DNA from: Nodosilinea sp. LEGE 06152 | Lineage (GTDB): Bacteria; Cyanobacteriota; Cyanobacteriia; Phormidesmidales; Phormidesmidaceae | DNA length: 35,816 bases | Assembly (NCBI RefSeq): GCF_015207525.1 | Contig: NZ_JADEWR010000025.1 | Location: forward strand, 81,193-117,008 | Reading direction: 5' to 3' | In this document: positions 30,736 to 35,816 of the stretch, piece by piece | Position numbering within the stretch: the stretch's first letter is position 1 | Layout of the letters: the number at the start of each line of letters is the position of its first letter | Program-made: the position numbers and the translations under genes | The notes under the pieces: model-generated | The model's input: only the letters and a program-made list of their open reading frames with translations | What the model was told of the DNA's origin: nothing | Database searches by the model: none

Positions 30736-33567
30736 TTATTCCTGAAGTGGCTGCACCGATCGCATAAATCGCTGAAGTTGCCGACTTTCCAGTTCCAAAA
30801 CTCGGCGGGCAAAATCAGGATCATGGTCGAGCCAATCATCAAAGGCATCCACAGAAATTGCCAGGATTCGGGTACTTTCGCTATCTGCAACGATCGTATT
30901 TTCTGAAGTGCTATGGGCCAAAACCTCTAGCTCATCGAGCGTTTGTCCGGGATGAAGCTGTTCTACCCGAACCCCAGATTTCGTTTGATAGTGAATGTTG
31001 GCATCGCCTTCGATCAACAGCAACAACTCTCGACAGGTATCTCCGGCTTCTGTGATCATGTCTCCTTGCTTGTAGGCTCTCACCTCCGCCCGATCTGCAA
31101 GAGCAATGAGTGTTTCACTCTGCATCCGGTGGAAGAAGTCGCTATTAAACAAATAGACCAACTTTTCTAGCGTAGGAAATTGGGTCAGCGATAAATTTGC
31201 TGTTGATGGCGAATGCCCAGACAGTAGCCGATCGATCGTTTCCTGGACGACCTGGGAATTGAACTCGTGACGACGATTTTGAGCGATTGCCTGACTGCGT
31301 TCTATATCCAACTGAGCCATGATATAGAGTGCTGTTGCCTGAATCATAGGATTTTGATCCTGAAGCAAAGCCTCTAGATGGGCCAGAATCGCTTCCGAGG
31401 AGAAATCTAGTGAGCAAAAAACAGGGGTTTCCCCAGGCTGGGTCAAACACTGTAGGATGGCAGGCGGCAGGCGATCGCTCCAGTTTTCCTGATCTAAAAT
31501 CTCTCCTAAAATTGCCGGTGAAGCCTGCTGTAAAGACTGCGCCAGGTCTAAAGCTGCCGCGTCCGACTGAAGAATAGCCAGGGTTTCCAGAAGCGATCGC
31601 ACAATCAGTTCTTTTTTGTGGAGAATATTTTCTCGAAGCAGGGTTAATACCGCTTGATGCTCCTGTAGCATCGGTTGATTCAGAGCGCGGTAGCAGTTAA
31701 TCAGATCGGGTAACTGCGTGAGCAAAAACTCTGCTTTTTTCAAACTACTGGCATTAGTTGAAAACCCGCTCAAAATCCACTCTTCTTCCTGGGGCGTAAT
31801 TGAGTACTCTCGCCTCAGAGAACGAATGGTAGCTGAGTCTTGAAAGTATACTTGCTCGATTGCCGGACGATCGATCTGTTTCTGTTGCAGCAACATGATC
31901 CGCTCCAGTGACTTACGGTAGCCATTCAGGCGAATCTGATTTTCTAAACTGCGCTTGCGATCAGGATTTAGCAACTGCGGATCTTCAATGCCCAATTCCT
32001 CTAGCACAAGGCGGTGCTCGTCATCCGTAATGCCTAACTCCTGACGCATTTGCTGTAACACTTCTAGGCTACTGGAGTAATTCACATAGCCTTCTTCCAG
32101 CGCTTCTCGCACCACTCCCTTGTAGGCCTGGTGTCGTTTCTCGCGGGTAAAACTAGGCAAAACCTTAGCTAATACATACACCTCATGGGTGTTTAGGTCA
32201 TTGAGCGAGCGGCCTTCCAAAAACTGTGCAACATTCAACTGCAATTTCTCCAACTGCTTGCGGAAGCGGTTCGCGAGATTTTCGCGAGAATAGAGATCAG
32301 GACTCCGCCGCCAAGTTTTATAGAGCCAGAGGGTACTCAGCGCCACTAAACCCAGGTCATAGAGGTACTGCACCGGCAAAGGGAGAAGCTGAATCAGGGG
32401 GCGTCCCCCAAAGATAAAGAAGAAATTGAAGATACCAAAGGTACAGAGGGCAAAGATGCGATGCCGGATGGTTTCGACCGATAGATTTAGCTGTTTTCTC
32501 CGACTATAGGCTTTGGCGCGTTTTTCGATCCATCGTCCTCCCCAATAGGCGATCGCCGTGCAGCCACCCAGTACTAGGGGAACCGCAACCAATTTAGGAA
32601 TATTGATGGCCTGCCCAAACAGGTAAAGGCCAGGGTCAAACAGCGAAGCGAGTTGATCGGTCTGCCGTAGCCATGCCCCAGAGAAGTAATAGTTCCAGTT
32701 GCCTGCATAGAGATAGTAATAGACAAAATAGCCAATTACTAAACCGACGTAGCCATAGCGCAGAAACGAGGTTTCAGATTGTTTCAAGCTGTTCCAGTAG
32801 GTACGCTCCGCATCAATGTCGATGCAGGGATTTTGACAGGCAACGCAAGCGCTCTGTTCTTTACCATCCGGTAGCACCGTGCGGCACATAGATTGTGTAA
32901 TTGGTTGCTCACTCGTGTGGGCTCTACTGCTCAACAAGCCCCCCGGTTCACTGTAGATGCTCTGCACCGGAGCCATCGGACAAAAGTACTGACACCAAGA
33001 CTTGCCGCCGTACCAGTAGCCCACGGCAATTGCCGCTGCCACCGTGAACAATAGCCAACCTGCTAACACTAGACGATCGGCATTGAAAAACAAAATCCGC
33101 CCACATAATCCGGCAAACAACCAGCCAAATTGCACATAGGGATAGTTGCGACCCAGCCATGAATTTGGGTCAACTTTGGCTAACTCGTAGCGCACCTTGC
33201 CAGTCTTTTTGTGCTCTCGCTTAAATTGTCGTTGCCACCCTAGCGCACGAGGAATTTGAGATAGAAACGAGAGCGGACAAATGCGTCGCCACAACTCATG
33301 GCCAAACACCAGCAAAATAAAGATGGCGGCTGGCACAATTGCTCCCCAGAAGAGGGTCGTTCCTAAGGGATAGGGTTGCTCAGATAAGCATTCCCCCTGC
33401 ACCTGCACACAGGTATCCGGAAGCCGCAAGGGACTCCAGGGATGGTCAGACACGGTGAGTGCCGATGTCCAGGGATCATAAAATAGGGAAGCAATGATCA
33501 GGAGCCAACCCACGGTCACCATCCAGCGAATCCAGTGCATTCGCCGCTCTGGCAGTTGTGCAAACAT
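30736..33567 (-). CDS. 4Fe-4S membrane protein fused to cyclic-nucleotide-binding domain
   Basis: 943 residues from the ATG at 33567, with GGAAGGG nine bases upstream. The N-terminal third is polytopic membrane (NosR/NapH-like), with C192 and C196 in WCQYFCPMAP and a ferredoxin-like cluster C228, C241, C244, C248 (ACVACQNPC), a four-cysteine 4Fe-4S site. About 400 residues of helical, repeat-like sequence follow (about 430-800). The C-terminal 130 residues form a cyclic nucleotide-binding domain (EVRAYKQGDMITEAGDTCRE, LLLLIEGDANIHY). Such a layout suggests electron transfer at the membrane controlled by cAMP or a similar ligand. No substrate enzyme is linked here. It lies just downstream of the broken sbtA on the same strand, with 71 bases between. 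Confidence 0.82.
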   Translation of the reverse strand: MFAQLPERRMHWIRWMVTVGWLLIIASLFYDPWTSALTVSDHPWSPLRLPDTCVQVQGECLSEQPYPLGTTLFWGAIVPAAIFILLVFGHELWRRICPLSFLSQIPRALGWQRQFKREHKKTGKVRYELAKVDPNSWLGRNYPYVQFGWLFAGLCGRILFFNADRLVLAGWLLFTVAAAIAVGYWYGGKSWCQYFCPMAPVQSIYSEPGGLLSSRAHTSEQPITQSMCRTVLPDGKEQSACVACQNPCIDIDAERTYWNSLKQSETSFLRYGYVGLVIGYFVYYYLYAGNWNYYFSGAWLRQTDQLASLFDPGLYLFGQAINIPKLVAVPLVLGGCTAIAYWGGRWIEKRAKAYSRRKQLNLSVETIRHRIFALCTFGIFNFFFIFGGRPLIQLLPLPVQYLYDLGLVALSTLWLYKTWRRSPDLYSRENLANRFRKQLEKLQLNVAQFLEGRSLNDLNTHEVYVLAKVLPSFTREKRHQAYKGVVREALEEGYVNYSSSLEVLQQMRQELGITDDEHRLVLEELGIEDPQLLNPDRKRSLENQIRLNGYRKSLERIMLLQQKQIDRPAIEQVYFQDSATIRSLRREYSITPQEEEWILSGFSTNASSLKKAEFLLTQLPDLINCYRALNQPMLQEHQAVLTLLRENILHKKELIVRSLLETLAILQSDAAALDLAQSLQQASPAILGEILDQENWSDRLPPAILQCLTQPGETPVFCSLDFSSEAILAHLEALLQDQNPMIQATALYIMAQLDIERSQAIAQNRRHEFNSQVVQETIDRLLSGHSPSTANLSLTQFPTLEKLVYLFNSDFFHRMQSETLIALADRAEVRAYKQGDMITEAGDTCRELLLLIEGDANIHYQTKSGVRVEQLHPGQTLDELEVLAHSTSENTIVADSESTRILAISVDAFDDWLDHDPDFARRVLELESRQLQRFMRSVQPLQE

Positions 33568-33638
33568 AGACAAACCCTTCCTCTTCTGAGCATATATCTT
33601 AAAGCCATCACCAGCGGTAGCCTGAAAGCAATACTGCC

Positions 33639-34547
33639 TCACATGAAACTGATGTGAGCCGACAGAATACCAGTCCGTAACTTGGGTGGCCCCAAGCCGT
33701 CTGAACTGGAGCAGGCGGTGATGGCTAAGATCACGACGCCGCCAAGGCTGAATCCCGTGGCGTAGAAGCTTTCATAGGCGCTTTCGAGCTGAGTGAGCAA
33801 GCCGAGGACAAGACCGAGCAGAAGGGCCAAGAGGGCAGAACCCTGGAGGCTTTCCTTCACGATGGGCCAGATCTTAACTCGATTGCTTGGGGTGCCGCTC
33901 AGCCCGCTGGAGTAGCTGCCTGCGCCATTGCCCGACTCGATGGGATACCCGCCTGCGGCAACTGCGGGCAGGGGCTGAGTGATGGGAGCCCCAACTGCGG
34001 CAACCCGCTGCTTGCCTATATACTCCTCATTTTTGGGATACTTCTCGTTTTTAAGATACTTGTCGCGTTTCTGCTTGTTCGTATGGATGCTAGCGATGAT
34101 GATTGCCGTCACCAGCGCTGGAATGTCCATAAAGGAATAGAGCGCACCAGCCCAGTTCTCATATTCAATACCTTGCCATTTTAGTACCGTGATGCCAGCG
34201 ACCATGGTAAAACCACTCATGGCACCTGATAAACCCCCGGTCGCAACGGCATTCACGACTCTGATGTCTGGCAGCTTGGCGAACGTGTAGCGCACGATGA
34301 GAATCCCCGTTACCACGGCGAACAGCGTCGACAGCAGCATTTCTGCCAGGTTGGCATTGTAAGTGGCCATGCCGCCGGTCAGGCCGACCTTGATCAGCAG
34401 CAGGAAGACGATGAATTTATAGATCGCATCGGGAATTTGCAGCTTGCTACCAAGGGTGGCAATGACGATACCGCTAATCAAAAAGCCAAGGGTCGGGGAC
34501 TGCCACTGCGTCCAAAAATCCGATAAGAACTCGGACAAAAAATCCAC
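33639..34547 (-). pseudogene. sbtA: sbtA, Na+-dependent bicarbonate transporter, internally deleted and truncated
   Basis: 302 residues from a GTG at 34547 with an excellent AAGGAGG five bases upstream. The N-terminal half is clear SbtA: SPTLGFLISGIVIATLGSKL, VFLLLIKVGLTGGMATYNAN, ATGGLSGAMSGFTMVAGITV, WAGALYSFMDIPALVTAI. After YESFY the sequence jumps straight to ATGFSLGGVVILA, skipping roughly 60 residues (two membrane helices) that SbtA proteins normally have. The end, GILSAHISFM, stops where the family continues for about 30 more residues. The reading frame is kept, but helices essential to the fold are missing, so it is unlikely to transport bicarbonate. The usual neighbour sbtB is absent. 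The Fe-S protein gene follows. Confidence 0.85.
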
Positions 34548-35385
34548 TAAAACCTCCTTCCGCCCCCTCTTACAAGGGGTGATTACTGGGATAAGTGAGC
34601 TTTAAAGTTTAAAGAGCAAGGGCGAAGCACTTCACCCCTACAGCACGGGTATTACATGAGCACGGTCGCTAAGGGGGGCAGAGACTGGCAATCTCTGTAT
34701 TGGGCTGGAAGGGTGCTTCCTGCATCACCTTCAATAGATATAAATCTATTAAAAAAAAATAACCATGTGTTTAAGTCTATCGTGAGGTGCACAATTCTTT
34801 GCGCTCCCTAGCCATGAATTTGAAACGCAATATCCAAATCCAAACCATAAGTTTTTCTTTTGCCCATACTCTCCGGCATTCACTCGGTTAATGTAAATCA
34901 CAATCCCAGAGTTTTCTCAATGCGACCTGTCGCTGGCTGTAACCGCATCCGCGCGCTGTTGCCCTTGGCTAATCTGAGACAGATCCAGAGTCTGTTTGTA
35001 GAGCAATCACCACTTGGGTTAGGACTTTTAACTGGGTATGGTTAGGAGGTGATTGCGAGCCAGGTCGTTGACCTAAGTTGCAGCAGCTGACTAATCACCA
35101 TGGTTCTAAGCGGACTGGCCAAAGCTATATCTGACAAGGAACTTAGCCAAAGGTCGCACCGCTGAAACCTTTGGCTAAGCTGCGATTGCCTCGTTGGACA
35201 ACGTCCGATCACGGATATTGCACCACTGATAAACCGAGGCGAACTCGAAGAGCTGCTGCTAATCAACCCACTTTTCAGGGGGAGTTGTTGCTGGCCCATA
35301 AGGTGTAGAGGGATTGTAACTGGCGAGGTTAAACCACCCCACCGCTAAAGGGACTAGCGACCAAGTCGTGTAGAGTTTTCGGAAG
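34548..35385. other. Long non-coding stretch with hairpins
   Basis: No credible gene. CCCCT and AGGGG near 34563-34578 could form a short hairpin upstream of sbtA. AATAGAT/ATCTATT near 34732-34748 lies next to nine A. A clean 13-bp hairpin is listed separately at 35142-35179. The base composition differs from the coding regions and suggests remnants of rearrangement. Confidence 0.45.
35142..35179. repeat. 13-bp perfect hairpin
   Basis: CTTAGCCAAAGGT (35142-35154) pairs exactly with ACCTTTGGCTAAG (35167-35179) across a 12-base loop, in a gene-free stretch. It could be a terminator or the end of a lost element. Confidence 0.65.
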
Positions 35386-35583
35386 ATGCAGGGCACCATA
35401 CGTGCCTACACCAGTTACACACTCAATGCATTCAGGCAGATGACCAGGGCTAACGTCGACAAGGTGACGCTCGAATTTGGGGTGAAAGTAGCCGGGAAAG
35501 TTGGCGTGCCTTACGTCACCAAGGGCACAGCTGATGCGAATTTGAAGATCACACTGGAGTACTCATTCCGTAAGCAAAGCTGA
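35386..35583 (+). pseudogene. Trypco1-like (CU044_2847) protein, N-terminally truncated
   Basis: A 65-residue frame: TIRAYTSYTLNAFRQMTRAN then VDKVTLEFGVKVAGKVGVPY, TKGTADANLKITLEY and SFRKQS. This matches the C-terminal part of the small trypsin-co-occurring domain proteins, whose KVTLEFG and GVPYVTKG..NLK patterns I recognise. Family members are about 110 residues; here a stop codon lies five codons before the ATG, so the N-terminus has been lost. In cyanobacteria these proteins sit beside trypsin-like proteases and effector-associated domains in conflict systems. No such partner is in the window. Confidence 0.55.
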
Positions 35584-35756
35584 AGCTCCAGCACTTGGGA
35601 GAAACCTCGATCAGGCCGCATAGTGGCCCGGTATAGCTGCCCGCGCCGCAACCCCTCCACAGCTGCACCTTATGCGAAAGTTCTGTCTACTCAGATCTTG
35701 CACCTTGGCAGCGGGGATGAGAGAAAAGGGCGTGAAACTTATACGTTGCAAGGACC

Positions 35757-35816
35757 ATGAAGATTCTTGCCCACGCCCAAGAGCTAATTTACCAACTGTT
35801 GGATGGGATGCCGAGT
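35757..35816 (+). CDS. Start of a possible transposase (partial)
   Basis: The last 60 bases form an open frame beginning MKILAHAQELIYQLLDGMPS at the ATG at 35757. The helical, L/Q-rich start resembles the N-termini of cyanobacterial IS4/IS701-type transposases. Most of the gene is outside the window, so this is tentative. Confidence 0.35.
   Translation, partial: MKILAHAQELIYQLLDGMPS

Noticed and set aside
33567..33642. Extended start for the Fe-S protein at 33642
   Set aside because: The extra 25 residues run through the end of sbtA and have no ribosome site. The ATG at 33567 has GGAAGGG upstream.
34732..34760. Hairpin next to nine A near 34.74 kb as a terminator
   Set aside because: For the minus-strand sbtA direction the T-run would come before the stem, and no plus-strand gene ends here.
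34860..35299. Open frames in the right-hand gap
   Set aside because: Composition is not protein-like and no frame has a ribosome site. The hairpin at 35142-35179 crosses one of them.
1..35816. tRNA, rRNA or CRISPR array
   Set aside because: I saw no cloverleaf with a T-arm consensus, no rRNA signature and no regularly spaced repeat-spacer series. The GGTGCGAGTCC word near 10.4 kb lacks the arms of a tRNA.

Overview
The window looks like cyanobacterial DNA, probably from a filamentous Leptolyngbya-like lineage. The octamer GCGATCGC (HIP1) occurs many times. The recognisable genes also point there: an SbtA-type bicarbonate transporter, a RppA/RppB two-component pair, an Anabaena-sensory-rhodopsin-type opsin, and MurJ. 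I cannot name the species from sequence alone.

Positions 1 to about 18,480 form an accessory, mobile-element-like region. It starts with the 3' end of an IS5-type transposase and two decayed tyrosine-recombinase tails on the minus strand (362-510 and 2751-3116). Next come a possible nuclease (721-1746), a coiled-coil/zinc-ribbon protein, an intact DUF1016/YhcG PD-(D/E)XK nuclease (3281-4351) with a decayed fragment of a second copy behind it, and a ribbon-helix-helix protein. The most distinctive block is a tightly packed seven-gene plus-strand operon (4989-9794). It encodes an HTH-like protein, four small membrane proteins, a VirD4/TraG-like P-loop ATPase and a fused LytM (M23) plus lytic transglycosylase wall hydrolase. 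It resembles a minimal DNA-transfer or envelope-crossing machine without recognisable VirB-type channel genes. Downstream are small genes, a possible tnpB/omega-RNA relic, an IS1 copy with 8-bp target duplications that has replaced the last codons of an OmpR-type response regulator, a DUF192 gene bracketed by three copies of an intergenic palindromic repeat, two paralogous HTH regulators, and an archaeo-eukaryotic-type primase gene (15848-17446) that may be the replication protein of the element.

From murJ (18495-20099, minus) onward the content is chromosome-like but still patchy. A Na+ or K+/H+ antiporter and a TrkA-like RCK protein form an operon bracketed by two inverted ~214-bp MITE-like repeats (20137-20350 and 23305-23518). 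Then come a stress protein, a P2-type cation ATPase, a divergently transcribed sensory rhodopsin with a one-base frameshift, rppA-rppB, a large 4Fe-4S/cyclic-nucleotide-binding membrane protein, and a damaged sbtA that has an internal deletion and a lost C-terminus. Ion transport, light sensing, redox and metal sensing, and carbon uptake suggest an environmental-stress island.

The right end (34.5-35.8 kb) is mostly non-coding. It holds hairpins, a truncated Trypco1-like ORF and the first codons of a possible transposase. Relics at both ends, frameshifted genes and several repeat families mark this as a plastic, decaying and rearranged region.
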